From Stratiolaelaps scimitus (taxonomy: Eukaryota > Arthropoda > Arachnida > Mesostigmata > Laelapidae): DNA of 64,000 bases. A program made the position numbers and the translations under genes. The DNA is taken from the NCBI GenBank assembly GCA_019614645.1, contig JABWDB010000003.1:16825001-16889000 (forward strand). The letters run 5' to 3'. The notes beneath the pieces are model-generated. The model had not been told where the DNA came from, searched no databases, and saw only the letters and a list, made by a program, of their open reading frames with translations. Shown in pieces: positions 34,569 to 47,072 of the stretch (its first letter is position 1; each line of letters opens with the position of its first letter).

Positions 34569-35626
34569 TATATTTTTATATGGCTGTTCTTGTATGTACA
34601 GGTCTCTTTCATGCGCTATTGGCCTGTTCCCGCCCACCGCCGATGCTGGGGAACGCTGTATCGTATCATCGTTTCGTCAGAATCCCCTAACCTTATTCTC
34701 CCCCCCCCCCTGAGCTTCCCTCGCGGCAGTTTTGCCAGTTCGGGTCAGTTACCTCGGCCGCCGAAGCCGGTCGGGCCCCTCGGCCAAGGCCGAAAAGCAG
34801 GTCGTTGGCGGTCAATGCTCCCACTTGGCTAGCAGCGCACGAAAAAGCTATATATATACACATATATATGCGTGTGTTTGTATGTGTGGGGGTCTTACTG
34901 CGTGTGTGTGTATGTGTGTGTCGGTATGCCGAGATGGCTAGCCCAGTTGTTCCTGGTTGTTCCTCCCGTCAGTGTTTCTTCTCCTTTTCAAGCTATACCT
35001 CAATACCGGATGGAGGCTTGACGCCGCAGACGACTCGTCGCGATCAGTGATTCGCTCCCGTCAACAGTCACCGTAGCCACATCACTGCTCTGCCATCCGC
35101 TAGCAGCACCAAGTACTAAGTGAGTGCTTAAGGCCTTAGACCTCACACACCACTGTGGTGGCTTCGATTGGTTGGCTGAGTTAGGTCGTGTGTGAGCCTG
35201 TGGGTGAGTGACTCACGGATGGGGAAGTCTTTTGGCGGTCGAACGCCACTCGGCCATGGAACTAGTAGGTCGCTGACGAACGGCGACGAGGGGAGGGGTC
35301 GTAGGGGTGCAGTCATGATGAAGAAAAAGGGCGAGAGAGGAAGATAAAAGGAGTCGTGTCTGTGTGCGTGTGTTTCTACGATCTTGTGGCGCGCCATAAG
35401 CTCGTTCTTATTATTGCTGGTGTTTCCCGATCGTTCTTATCGCTTCAAAGCTAACCTGCCACTACCACGACATCATCATGATCACTGCTGGTGTAGATCT
35501 TGTGCCTCGGATCTTTGTTGTTGCATTTGTGCTCATTATGAGGCCCAACCCCCGAACCGCCCCCGTGGATCGAGAACGCGTCCAGTCGACATGCGGTGCC
35601 TCTCCGAGTCACATTCATTGAGCGGC

Positions 35627-35679
35627 ACGGCGGCCGCCGCCGCCGCTGCTGCTATTGCGGCACCAGCAGCAGCAGCATA
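35627..35679. repeat. GC-rich (GCC)/(GCT)/(CAG) trinucleotide tract
   Basis: CGGCGGCCGCCGCCGCCGCT is followed by GCT units and, after a short spacer, CAG units. On the plus strand it would encode polyalanine in a 98-codon open frame that otherwise lacks support. Confidence 0.85.
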
Positions 35680-38450
35680 GAGATCTACCGAATAGCCTGT
35701 GCATGTCGCCGGATCAGGCCAAACCAATCGGTTTTGGTCACCACCAGAGCGCCAGGTTGGTGATGATAATAGTCCAGAGCTCCCAGGCGAAAGTCGAATC
35801 GTTCGAGTTGCCTAGATGAGACAGAGCGGAGAACGACAAGAATCGCATCACGCCACACCCGGTAATGCCACTCCACACAGTCCGCACGAATACGGACGGG
35901 TATGATTCCATCGGCCCAAAGCACTAGAAGCTAGCAAGCGTATGTAAACGCACCTCCCGGATAACCCTGAGCAATACCTGAGGTTGTGGGTCAAGCTGAA
36001 ATACGCCGAGGTTAGCCAATAGCGGAGTCAAACAACATCAGAATGAACCGTGCATTCGAATAGAGCTTTTATAAGCATCTGTATCCCATTCATTCACTCG
36101 TACGAATAATCAGCACATGTGTATTGCGCGAGCTGGTATACACATCGCTAAATGACAGAATGAATCTAGTTCGGATTGCGAGCGATGAGTTTATGTTAAC
36201 GTGTACTGGGGAATGTACACTCAGCAGACAGCTATGGAAAGATTCGACATAGAACAAAAAAAAAATGTAATTTATTTAATGCCTATAATTTAGTTATCTT
36301 AAGGATGATGATCATAAGAATTATGCTTATTATTTTTCCTTTGTTAATTAAGATACTAATTTTAATTGTAGATTGGGCAATCCATCATAGCCTTGATATA
36401 TTCCATAGATTTATGACGAAATACGAAAACTCATATAGAAATAGAAAGGACAACCTTAAAAATTGTTTTTCTTATGTCGTACGTACGACTTATTTGACGT
36501 TTCGATCCTAATAAATCTTCACAACAATTTAAACGGGACAATTTAAAAGCACTAATAGCTTGAACTGCATTTCTCATAGATACACATCTGGCCTCAGATT
36601 AAGCCGAAGACGCTGAATTTAGCTCATGCCGATTTCTGGTAATTTGTGAAAATAAGTGTATTATTATTATTACTACTTTAGACCATTTGAAAGTAATGTG
36701 CCTATCACAATCCAAGACTCATTTTGTCCGCAACCGTAAGAGCAGGTTGGCACGCAGCTCTCGCGTTGTTTTCTGCAAGTCAAATACTGATAATTTAGCT
36801 AGAACTATTAATTACACGTGTCCCCAGCAGTACGTGAATGAGAAAAAAAGGCCAACCGCTGGATAATCGCTTGAAACTATCTCCGTCCTTCAGAGATCGG
36901 TTCTCGCTAAGTGTCTGCCTGAGAACTATCGTTCCTTGACCTGTTCAATATCAGGGAGCCTGCACCACACAACTTCCTTTCTCTGCCCATTTCTTGATAT
37001 AGTACACTATAAATATACTGCATGAACTACGCTCATATCGACCCGCACACGATCGTCTTCAGGTTTTTTCTTGCCTGAACAAAAGTTTGATATGCGGCCG
37101 CTCCCATTCGCAGTGCATCCATGCTACATGCGGCCATATAATATATAGTACATACATATAATGTAGTGCGCCGTAAATTCACATCTTGAAACAAATTTGC
37201 CTTATCAACCTTGAGTAGAACCTCACTGACCTTTGAGTAGCCGAGGAGATAAAGGGTCACGGAGCTCCAACCCTCGTTTCGTGTTAATCGTTCCGTTCCA
37301 ATGCGGTGGTGATCTGATCATGATTCTCCATGAACGACTTCATTATCTCATTCTGGTTCTCTTTCTCTCTCTCTCTCTTCACTTTCTTAGATTATGCCAA
37401 CGGTCGCAAACATCAGCTGCAGCATGTGCTGTTGGGCTACTGTTTATCGCAATCTGTTCAAATTATCGCCGTATAGTTCGATGTATCTATTTAGCAACAC
37501 TAGCCATTTTATGTATGGTACGTGTTCATGTGGTATTTATAATACTTACATTTATTAGTAAACGTTCTAGACAACAGTAATACGATGTCATGAAATGTTC
37601 GAGGAGCCGTTGTCCGAAGTCGAATAACAGACGAGCAGTGATGTCGTCGAAGATCACTTGATTAATTGTCCATGATCGGCGCTCGGCGAGAGCATGTGAC
37701 CATCGGAACAACTTATGAAAAGACCTGTGAGTGCAAGCAGCATTCGGAAGCCCATCGAGACATCGGAGGTCAACGAATCCATTATTCTGCCCGTATCAAA
37801 TCTGAACGAAAACCATAGATCCTATACAAGAAGACAGTGTGTTATGACCAAACGGCATAGCCTCGAAGTGTTGCTTAGTACAAAGTAGCACTACGTAGAG
37901 ATCTCTTAAACATTAATATTCGATTGTGAACGAATTTGTGGCATGACAAGCTTCGCTACGCTTGTGCTGGCAGGGCTACTCTTAGCGTTATTTTAAACGA
38001 AGAATCTTGTTTGGGTTTGACTATAGCGATGAGGTGATGTGTGAGGTGCTGGACCCACAATCATGAGGTCTTCGGTCAGCAGCTGTGACTAGGTAGCGAA
38101 TTAATTCGAGTTCTTTATAATAAGAATAATAATATTTCATGCCCACCGTGCCACACACTACCTGGCTCTCTCGGAGGAGGAAGGTAATAACGCTGCCAAC
38201 TTTCAGCATTAACGCAAACGGAACACGATCTATTGTTGTTATTGTCTGTGGCACATATGACCTCAATCGTACCGCCTAGATCGAGCCTAGATAGTGACCA
38301 CGCGGTTAGCTGATGTGGAATTTTGGGAAACTTGGTTGGCTGATAACCGGCAGATACTGCTCAATGTCCACCAAACGCTCATTCATACACGATCTCTATG
38401 GGGTGTTTGATTGGGGGTACAACAAATACACCGCAAGAACACGACACTAA

Positions 38451-39209
38451 ATGGAAGCAAAATGCCTCTTATTGGCCCATTCGTTTTCGCCCGGTAATGG
38501 GCTCCTGAGAGACAAATGCCCACGTAATTCGTTCGCCAGACCCTCGCCGTTCGTTAGTGAGCAGATAAATACGGTCATTCATACTACGTTGAGTGAGTTC
38601 GATCCAATCAGTCCACGCTTTGAGGATATATTCCACAAGGAGTATTCCTCTTTCCTAAGGATCGCCCATAAGCTATATAGTATCCTGACTTTCCGTTGGC
38701 CACCAGCTTCGTTGCGTCCATCGGCCCGGACGCAGTGCCCAGCAATTCCGCGAATTCCCAGGGTATCTCAGCGGCGCATTCTGTTCTGGGAAGTCCCGTC
38801 CCATGCCGTCTCAGCCCACCCCACCTCGCCTCACCATGGCAAGATCCAAACTGACCCACTTTCACATTGGCGGCTGCGGTGCAGGCTACGCCGACGTCTG
38901 CACAGCAGTGTGATGGTTGCCACCACTGGGGCAACCCTGGCACTGGGTCTCCGGGTTCCTGGGTTGCCAAGTCGCTCGGTCGTCTGCCACCCGTTGTGGA
39001 TGGGACAGCAGCTCTGCCTGGATATATCGTTGGTTACGGCTCTGGCGCCGCTCACTAGTTTTCCGGTCGTCTGCCGTTCGGCTCTTCCACGTCACCGTTC
39101 GCGTTGTCCTTTAACCCGGTTTCTGCTCGCCTTGGGTCGTGCTGGGCCCTTGGCTGCATCTACCATCAGCACAACACGACATCACCGCCCCGAACCAGCC
39201 CTTGTCTGA
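38451..39209 (+). CDS. Longest open frame, unidentified, doubtful
   Basis: This 252-codon frame is the longest in the window and starts with an ATG directly after an in-frame TAA. The first 85 or so residues have an ordinary composition (for example EFDPISPRFEDIFHKEY). The remainder is rich in serine, proline, arginine and leucine, as expected from GC-rich sequence. Open frames overlap it on the opposite strand (38608-38970 and 38831-39055) and in another plus frame. I recognise no domain, signal peptide or family. A frame this long is unlikely by chance at average composition, but less so here because stops are rare in GC-rich DNA. An unknown gene or exon cannot be excluded. Confidence 0.12.
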   Translation: MEAKCLLLAHSFSPGNGLLRDKCPRNSFARPSPFVSEQINTVIHTTLSEFDPISPRFEDIFHKEYSSFLRIAHKLYSILTFRWPPASLRPSARTQCPAIPRIPRVSQRRILFWEVPSHAVSAHPTSPHHGKIQTDPLSHWRLRCRLRRRLHSSVMVATTGATLALGLRVPGLPSRSVVCHPLWMGQQLCLDISLVTALAPLTSFPVVCRSALPRHRSRCPLTRFLLALGRAGPLAASTISTTRHHRPEPALV

Positions 39210-39676
39210 GTGGATTGTGCTTCTTCCGTCCCCGAAAAGGCCTTGAGTGCCTGCTGGCCGAACACCCCCGCGGGGTTCCCTACGGTCATGGTGTTCTTTG
39301 CCCTCTCCCCACCACGGGGTCCCTCTGCCGGAACTAACGTATTCGAGCCGCCGCCGGCATCACGGCCACGTCGTCGTGCAGTGACGTATCGTGACGTCAG
39401 GAAGGAAGGCCGTTCAGGTCCTTTCTCGGTCATACCGCCCCAGCTACTAAAGCCCACCCGGCGCTACTCGTAGCCGCCGTTGCCACCACCGCCGCCGCCG
39501 CCGCCGACTAGGAGCTGTGTGTGGGAGGTGCCCTCCTCCTCTGCCGTTCGAGGTTTGGCGCCGGAGCGCGCCACTGACTTTTCGACCAGTGCGTGTCTTG
39601 ACGTGGCGAGACATCATGCCACCGAGTTGAGATAAGCTCATTCTTCCAGCTAAACGACGAGATGCATATATATATG
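39210..39676. other. GC-rich non-coding stretch
   Basis: A continuation of the GC-rich block, with (CCG)n at 39482-39506 and overlapping frames on both strands, none recognisable. Confidence 0.5.
39482..39506. repeat. (CCG)n trinucleotide repeat
   Basis: About seven CCG units preceded by CCA units. Confidence 0.9.
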
Positions 39677-40180
39677 CCAATTTGGATTCTTTTTCTGCAT
39701 CCTCAAATCATTTTTAATAATTGCACGACATGTTTCACGAGACACGCCAATTTCAGCCGATAAAGCGTCAATGACCAAGCTCTAGTTTGCTCAAAAGCTT
39801 TTTCGATTATTTAGATCCGTTTGTCGAATCGAGATCCGGGAAAGGGTGGGCGTCCTCGATGTTCATTAATGTCCCAGACGCCTTGCCTAAACTGCGCACA
39901 CCAACGGTACACCTACCGTCGACTTAAGGCATTATGGCCGTGCACCCTCACCGACTCGATGGATTTCAGCTGGTAATTTTTTCTCGTGAAACGTAGACCT
40001 GACACTTTCCTTTTGAGAATGCAGGTCTGAGGGACTTGGTCCGCCGGTTGTCATCTCGAACGCCCAAAGAAAGCCGAATGCTAGCGGCTTTCGCGCATCC
40101 TACTTGTTGTGTTTCACTACCGGCCAATAATAAGACTACGGCGCAAGACGACAGGAGTGTCATTTTTTGGGTCAGCCTAA
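39677..40180 (-). mobile_element. Mariner copy 4, 5' half only
   Basis: The minus strand aligns with the 5' end of copy 2. The terminal repeat runs at about 40156-40180, ending in CAGCCTAA then TA. The 5' UTR, the start region of transposase and both helix-turn-helix segments are recognisable, down to the codons before the WVPHEL signature, where it stops near 39677. Everything from there to the 3' end, including the catalytic domain, is missing. Several substitutions, including an in-frame stop (TTAGATCCG context near 39810), show it is old. It is flanked on both sides by TA-rich simple sequence. Confidence 0.9.
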
Positions 40181-40201
40181 TATATATATATATATATATA
40201 A
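40181..40201. repeat. (TA)n microsatellite at the mariner target
   Basis: About ten TA units start at the TA duplication of mariner copy 4. Confidence 0.95.
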
Positions 40202-40250
40202 GATCAAATATGAAAGAACAGATCAGCGATCGGGAGAACCATCACCTCAT

Positions 40251-40270
40251 TTCTCTCTCTCTCTCTCTCT
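40251..40270. repeat. (CT)n microsatellite
   Basis: About ten CT units. Confidence 0.95.
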
Positions 40271-42287
40271 GTGATTTGATTATTCAAAATTTTTTAAAAT
40301 AAATTTATATTTATTAATCAATGTTGCATTCACACCAGTGACTTACTTGTACCTGCTAATTAGTTATATACAAATGTTCATTTTTCAATCATTAGTATTA
40401 ACTAGAGCCTCAAGTTACAGAATTGCTAATCCTCAATATATACAAAATAGCTATAATGGCCGTTGTTGTTTAAATTATTTAAAACTAATGATTAGTTCCG
40501 TGTTTTAAGAAATGGTTATTTGATAGACAAAGTTTCCTAAAAATGGTGGTTGTCTCATGCATTTCATTAAACAATTTATATTAATCTATTTATATCATAT
40601 TTATATACATGATTTCAAAATGTATATCACTGTCAAGCTGTAACTACTCATACCGACATAATCATTATGCACCGGTTTCTAAGAACTATAGTAAGAATAA
40701 AAATGATACAGAACAGGTGTACGACATTCAAAAAGTGCACTCTAGTGTTGCTATACGGGCACACATATAAATAGCTGCATTATGAAAGCAAAACATATTG
40801 CACCTAACATTTCTTGGTATCAGGTAGCAATGCGGCTCGCCGCCTGCTTCATTATAGAGAAGTCATTACGGTGACGAGGTCAGAAATATGTCGTTGATTC
40901 TGCCGGTTTTGGTGTTATACCTATACTCAAACATGGCCATTATTTTTCACTATCGTGTCTCCATTGCGCGTGCGAGGGAACCAGTAGAAGATTTACAGCT
41001 GAAGAGCGATAGCCTCCATCCCTGCTTGGCTCGTCCTTTCGTCGAGTAGTAAGCGGTCGCAGTGGAATTTTGTTGTCCTTGGCCTCCTGCATGGCCCGTT
41101 AGGAGCTCCTAAGGCACACAAGCCCGGCAGTCACTCGCTCCCACTCAAAGACACTTCCTGCGACCTTGTCGACATACTCATGGGTCGGGAGCTTTCTAGA
41201 AGTGGCTTGCTATATAACTGTATGACAAGCAAGTACAAGCAAAGGTGGTGGTGTAGCCAAGGTTAACGACAGGCAGTCAATGGCCAGCCCGCTGGCTGAC
41301 ACCCGTGAGGCGTTAGCCGTGTAGGCGGTCAAAGGCGTTCAACTGGATCTCGATCTGTTTCTGTCTCGAGGCGAGACAAGGTGTTGGCTAGACGCTGCCC
41401 AGCGGGAGTTGACCGACCAAACTCGCGACGGATAACTTCGTTGCCCCCGCAGTCTCTAAGCCTTTCCCGATGACCAGAGGCCAGTCTGCAAGTAGTAGCG
41501 AGGTCCCGAAAGCCGCCTGCGCCGGCAGACACACCCAGATGTGTCCCCCTCTGACGGCGACGGCGATGAGCGAATCTTGTTGTCGTCAAGGCTGCTTCGA
41601 GGTTCTTGCGGCACTATGGACTGCAGCTTCAGCAGTTGACAGCGCCGATTGGCGTCGTGGCCGCTAACCAGTCTACAAGTCCTTGAGGTAATGTAACCCG
41701 CGGCGTTGGTGAGCCCCCCGCAAGCCGAGTATCGAGTGGGCTGTTTGGAGTCGCGCGGAGTACAACCAGGGCCAAGGACGAGGAGGAGGGCACGAGAATT
41801 GTTGCACTTTGTGCCAAACAGGCCTGACTGAAACTGCATGGAGAAAACGAGCATATGCGTGTACCATCATATGCTGTGCAAAGGACAATGTCATTTTTTA
41901 GAAGTATGTAACACAACTGGACTTACAAGAAGCCCTTAACGTCTTTCGGCTTTGTGAACATTTGGTAATAATAATTTAATAGCAGATTATGTTTCATTAA
42001 ATCTCAACAATTAGGTAACGTTTTATGTTACACAAAAAATGATAAAGGCAAGCTATTGTGCTGCATACGGGCCCTTGGACTAGGTCAGGGAGATTTAGTG
42101 GCAGCTTAATTATTAAATTACTGACAGATGTTGTTTTATTTCCTCTTTTCCGCGATGTATCATAAAGCTTCATAAGATGCGCGTCTGTTTACCCGTGAAT
42201 GTATTCAAGCCTCCTCAAATCATTATAAACGACCATCTAATATTCACTAATCAATGGGTACAATATTCATCATCAATGTATACTACT

Positions 42288-42314
42288 GTTATTATTATTA
42301 TTATTATTATTATG
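42288..42314. repeat. (TTA)n microsatellite
   Basis: About nine TTA units. Confidence 0.95.
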
Positions 42315-43902
42315 ATACATTCGCGCGATGTCGCCTCTCGCTCGCAAGTGTTGTTCCACGACCCGTGCATCTAATGACAGCGGCGTTCGCTCCCAACCTG
42401 ACACTTGTCAGTCAAACCGTTCGGCTGTAGCATTGAATTAAGAGACCTATCTACCTTGTTGCTGTCCTTGTTACGTGTGGCTCTTGTAACCCCGATTTGT
42501 CTCTTCATCTTTGGCCTCTCCTCTCGTTACACTTCTCTGCAAGGGGTCTTTATCGTTGGGGTCTCTGCAGGTGTCGGTCAAGAGGCCAAACGTGTTAAGA
42601 AAGCGATCTCCTCTGTCCGTCCAATGTGGGAGCTTTTGGTGGGCTCTTCTCTCGTTTGCCTCAGAGCCCGTGTTGCGTTTTCCCCTCACGTCGACGGCGT
42701 CGCTAGCGGTCGGGCAAGCCACCAGCTGCCGCGGTCCTCTATGAGGTGGGAAAAAAAAACGAGGACTCACGACTAGTTGGAGCGCGGCAACAAACCGTAG
42801 GGAGCCGGAGGCAAGTTAGCCAGCAAATGTCCGAAAGGACCTGAGCGTGTGACCCGGGCATCTGACGCGGGACGTATGTTGAGTAGTATTGTTGTATGGT
42901 GAGTTAGAGGAGTCGGCCAATCTGGACATCGGACAAAAAGGAGCTCACAACAGAACACAGCTCTCTGATGCATTCGCGTACCGCCTAGCATTTACTGTGT
43001 TCTCAGTGTCAGCTATGCTTCTACATGTTCCACGATGCACTGGTAAACACTGCTGCCACTGCTATCACCACTTGTCGGGACCTCCCCTGACGTTAACTGA
43101 CATCTCCCCCGATAACATCCACGAAGTCAGTTAGACGGGGGGGAGGAACGGGGCCAGTCGCACGGGTATATAGAACGTCCGACTGCGTCATCAGTGGAGG
43201 CGCTCTCCTCCCTTAGGGGTCCACTGTTCTTCTCTGCTCCTTAGCTCGCGGTGCATCCTATTGGACGGCAGGTTCTGATGTCTGAAACGCGTCCTCCTCT
43301 TAACGAACTCGGCTCCCGACGAGCTACTGGCTGCAGGCTACAAGCTACAGAGGCAGTGAGTGGCATCTGTGTCCACAGGCCCAAGCCATAGGGCATGCAG
43401 GCCTTACGAGCAGCGAGCTCGCCCGAGTCACCGACCGTCCGTTCATTGTCTAATTATCCAACTGCCCATACCTCACCCATTGTGGATTTAGTTCGGTCCT
43501 TGAGAACACCGAGGCGTCCGCCACCACGGCGTGAGAAGCCGCCTAGCTTAATTTGGGTGGGCCGCTTTCTTCGACCAGAGAGTGAGGCGAACGAGACGAG
43601 CCCGGCAAGGCGAGCCTGGTCTGAACCGCCCGCAGACGAGAGCGTTAAGACGATCCATGAACAGTTCGGCGTCGGGTCTTGCCGGTTGGTTGGGCCTGCC
43701 TTTTGCCAGGTCGGTCCATGAAGCTGTGTCGATGTGTTGTTCTATGTACGCCTCGAGCAACCGAAACTGCTTGCACTTGCCATATTATGTAACGACCGAT
43801 GAGCCGTGTGACGGATGGTCTACAGTCACAGTCAGGTACGCTGCTGGTGTACGCTATGTGTATAAACAAGTATACAACATAAATAGACATAAGTATGTAT
43901 TC

Positions 43903-43934
43903 ACTACAACAACAACTACCACTACCACCACCAC
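43903..43934. repeat. (ACA)n-(ACC)n microsatellite
   Basis: Trinucleotide run changing from ACA to ACT/ACC units. Confidence 0.9.
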
Positions 43935-44638
43935 TGGGGCACGCACAGCGCTCAATTAGAAGCGGCCCAGTATTTGTGGATACAGCCTAAAGAGGTGATG
44001 AAATCTCAAGCCTACACACACCAACATAGACACTCACACAGACACACACAGCACGACTTAATGTGTAGTAATTGGTTAGTTAGCTTGACAGTTAAGAAAC
44101 TAAATGTGATGTCGGTATGGTCGGATTTTGAGTGAATGTTTTATGACTTGATTTTCGTCATGAGCGTTCCTGTATTACGCTAGGTTTATTTGTCTTGTCT
44201 ATCAGTATGTACCGTTCATTCGGAGACTGCAGTTTAGCTTCGTTGCAGTACGTCTGCTTGCGCATAGGCAAAATGAACAACGATGAACCATGAACAAAAC
44301 ACCATCAATGAAATGAAGAAGTCACTTGAGTCTACTGTAAGTGAAATTGAAATGTGACGCTGGTGCGTGTATACTCAGGCCGAGGTGCTCATACCAACCG
44401 GTCATATCCGATACAATCAATGAGGCGGCCCCGCTATGGGCGAATCCATGAAATGAGGCACAGTAGAAGTACTCACTGATCTTGGCCATACTGAACAGAA
44501 AACGCCAAAAACACCCTGTGGCCCCCTTTGGTCAGCTCCACTCGGCCAATGAGCTGAGCTGCTTCATAGGAAAAAGAGCTACATGTTCAGCGAAGAGGCT
44601 ATGACCAGACAGGCTGATAGGGAGGGCGATGTGTGAGC

Positions 44639-44667
44639 GTGTGTGTGTGTGTGTTTGTGTGCGTGTG
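44639..44667. repeat. (GT)n microsatellite
   Basis: GT run with TT and GC interruptions. Confidence 0.9.
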
Positions 44668-46505
44668 TAGGTCATAACTTAATATCAGGGTGAGAGCAGG
44701 AAATTAGCAAGGTTACTAATTACCAGTTGGATGATCTGTGTCTTGATCTTCAACGTGAACTAAGAGCTTTGGCACCAAGTCGAATGCGAGGTGTTAATAG
44801 AGAATCGCCGCAGGCCGTCAGAGACCGAGGGGGCCGGGTCGGACGAGGGCTTGTGCCGAGTGCATCGCTTAGAGGTAGGCAGGTATATTAAGTGGACGTT
44901 TTAATTGGTGGCCGACGGAATGGCGGAACAGAGAGGGAGAGCGACGAATGGATCGGAGTTAACCCAGAGCTTCTCGATGTGTCCACGGCAGAGAGCTCTT
45001 TACCTGTTTCATAGACGATTATTAAACGTTGTTGGATTGAGTAAGAGGTAACTTTGTTAGATTGCCATGACGATACACGACAGAAGTGTGTCATTTATAA
45101 TCTATCATAATCGATCAATTGGGCTGAACTGTCCTGCTGACGCAAGAGTGACCTATAACAGGAAAACGTTTCGCCTAAGCCGAAACTTCAGCCGGTCGAG
45201 GGTGAAGTTTGAAGAAAATGACAATTAGAATTGACCCTCTTCTTGAATTGCGAAGTGCTTCACCGGAGTGTGTGGAACGCGAAAGCCACAAATTCCCCTT
45301 CGACTACTGAGGGTTGCTCTAACCGATATATCGTAACGGGAGGTTTGAAAAATAGTGAATAGACTATATCGGCGTATTATTTACCTTGGCCGTTGTTTGA
45401 ACGGTGTTTGATATTATTCAATATTTGCTGAAGGTGGCCTAAACAAAGAGGTTGGTGGTGGAGGAAGTACACGCTAGTGGCTGACTTACTGACCTGATCA
45501 ATTTTGCGTACGAGAAACTCTCTTCCAGGGAACTCTCTACGGTCATCGTGCTTGCCCAGCAAGGGATCGCATCTCTAATGAGCCAAGCCGGTCGGCGGGC
45601 CAAGCAAGCACGAACCCTCAGCAGTACCTGCGTCCCGATCACCGTTGCTGCCTGTTCCAACTCTACCAGAGCTGGCCAGTAGCATAGTAGTTGTGTGGCC
45701 TCGCCGAGGCCCCATAACCACGAAGCTGCTACCTTCACGACCACCACCACCTCGGCCGTAAATTTGCCTGCGTCACGCCATAAATTGCAATCGAGCACGT
45801 TCCCACCTTATATAGAATCATTGACTGTCCCTTGGCACTTCCTTGCATACCCTCGACCGGGCGAAAGGGCCAAGATCTAAGACCCTCACCCTGGAGTAGT
45901 CAAACCGTTTCAATACGCCACATCCGTTTTGGATCACCGTCAGCTGCGCCCAGCCCCCTGTACTCTCTCACTAGGCCAGCTCGCGCCGTTGGCGACTCGA
46001 GCCAAACGATCCTCAACGCTCATGCGAATTTGGAGGTTGTCAAAATTTACACCGTGCAGCAGCCACAGGGCACTTTGGCAAGTTGAGGACGATGGCTTTA
46101 AAAATGAATTTACCTACACCTCAAGAGAACGCCGAGAAGGCTGAACACGCGAACTGTGAATCGCTTACGAGCAATACTCTCGAGAAAGCCTATCTCTCCG
46201 TTGGCCAATAGGCAAGCGATGCGACAATTGGCTAGAAGGACGAAGAAAAATGAAAAAAAACTAGGCCAACAACAGTAATAATTCATTAGATAGCGGAGCT
46301 AAGGAATCGATGACTCCGGCTGGAGTCAATTTCCTTGGATCCGCCATTGTGGGTGATCTTAGATAGCAATTGTATAGCACTGCTGTTTCATGGAAATCTT
46401 GAATTCACTGGGTACTTAGCGTTTTTAGAGAGCGTCAAAACTTACTCTATTTCTTTCTCTCTTTCGTTCTATCTCTATCCACCCATCTCTGCCGCCCCTC
46501 ACTCG

Positions 46506-47027
46506 ATGTCGGTTGTAGCCGAAATTTTACAAGGATACGTTCACGCTGCCATACCAGTCGTTAGCGGAGCCAGCAGGAAAATCAATCTTAAGTCGTCCGC
46601 ACACAATATTCATTTGTATCCTGACAGACGCTCGTGGCTCAAGAAACACTCAGTGCTCATTCCGCGAGGGAAGAATCAGTTCGAAGTGAATGCGTACAAG
46701 GTACAGGCGACCGATTCACACACACACACGTACACCCCGGCGGTCTTCGTCGACACCGCCTGCTTATGCGGCCAGCGGCTTACGCCGTCGCCCTCAACTA
46801 TGGTGATCTCCATCATGCCTCACGGTACACCTTTATTCTATCTTAATCTCTTTCCACAAAATTTCCCACATGCTGTCGGTCGGGCCTTGCGCTTCGCGCC
46901 GTTTTCAAGGCAAAACCCGAGCTCGTCGTCCCCAGCTCCACCTCAGCCACTGCAGCATTTGGTCGCTCGGTCGGCAGGACGAGCGCCCACCTGCCTCCGA
47001 GCTGTTCCCGCTGTGGGTTCCGTATGA
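46506..47027 (+). CDS. Open frame of 173 codons, unidentified, doubtful
   Basis: Counted from the first true ATG at 46506, the frame encodes 173 residues; it is open further upstream but without an ATG. The first half includes VVAEILQGYVHAAIPVVSG, which is protein-like. The C-terminal part is serine/proline-rich and overlaps open frames in the other plus phases. There is no recognised domain, conserved motif or good splice site. It is listed because it exceeds what chance would readily produce, but no independent support exists. Confidence 0.1.
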   Translation: MSVVAEILQGYVHAAIPVVSGASRKINLKSSAHNIHLYPDRRSWLKKHSVLIPRGKNQFEVNAYKVQATDSHTHTYTPAVFVDTACLCGQRLTPSPSTMVISIMPHGTPLFYLNLFPQNFPHAVGRALRFAPFSRQNPSSSSPAPPQPLQHLVARSAGRAPTCLRAVPAVGSV

Positions 47028-47057
47028 TGTGTTCGCTGCGTACCACTACTTTGCCCG

Positions 47058-47072
47058 CTGCTGCTGCTGCTG
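47058..47072. repeat. (CTG)5 trinucleotide repeat
   Basis: Five CTG units. Confidence 0.9.

Larger units (their letters stand above)
33516..38450. other. Non-coding stretch; possible promoter/5' UTR near 34.5-35.1 kb
   Basis: No coding gene recognised. Positions 34320-35700 are GC-richer, with (TA)n at 34551-34568 and GCC/GCT/CAG runs at 35627-35679, and could be an upstream or 5' UTR region. Positions 36240-36540 are AT-rich. Overlapping frames at 34416-34832 and 35384-35924 appear on both strands without domains. Confidence 0.45.
40271..46505. other. Non-coding stretch, AT-rich then mixed
   Basis: Positions 40271-40700 are strongly AT-rich with no open frame. (TTA)n lies at 42288-42314, (ACA)/(ACC)n at 43903-43934 and (GT)n at 44639-44667. 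Two minus-strand frames (41629-41916 and 41329-41589) lie in one phase, separated by 39 bp with stops, but encode nothing recognisable. Frames at 42405-42776, 43395-43721 and 45439-45798 are likewise anonymous. Confidence 0.5.

Noticed and set aside
41329..41916. Two in-phase minus-strand frames as a gag-like protein
   Set aside because: Separated by stops, arginine/proline-rich, with no zinc-knuckle or other retroelement motif.
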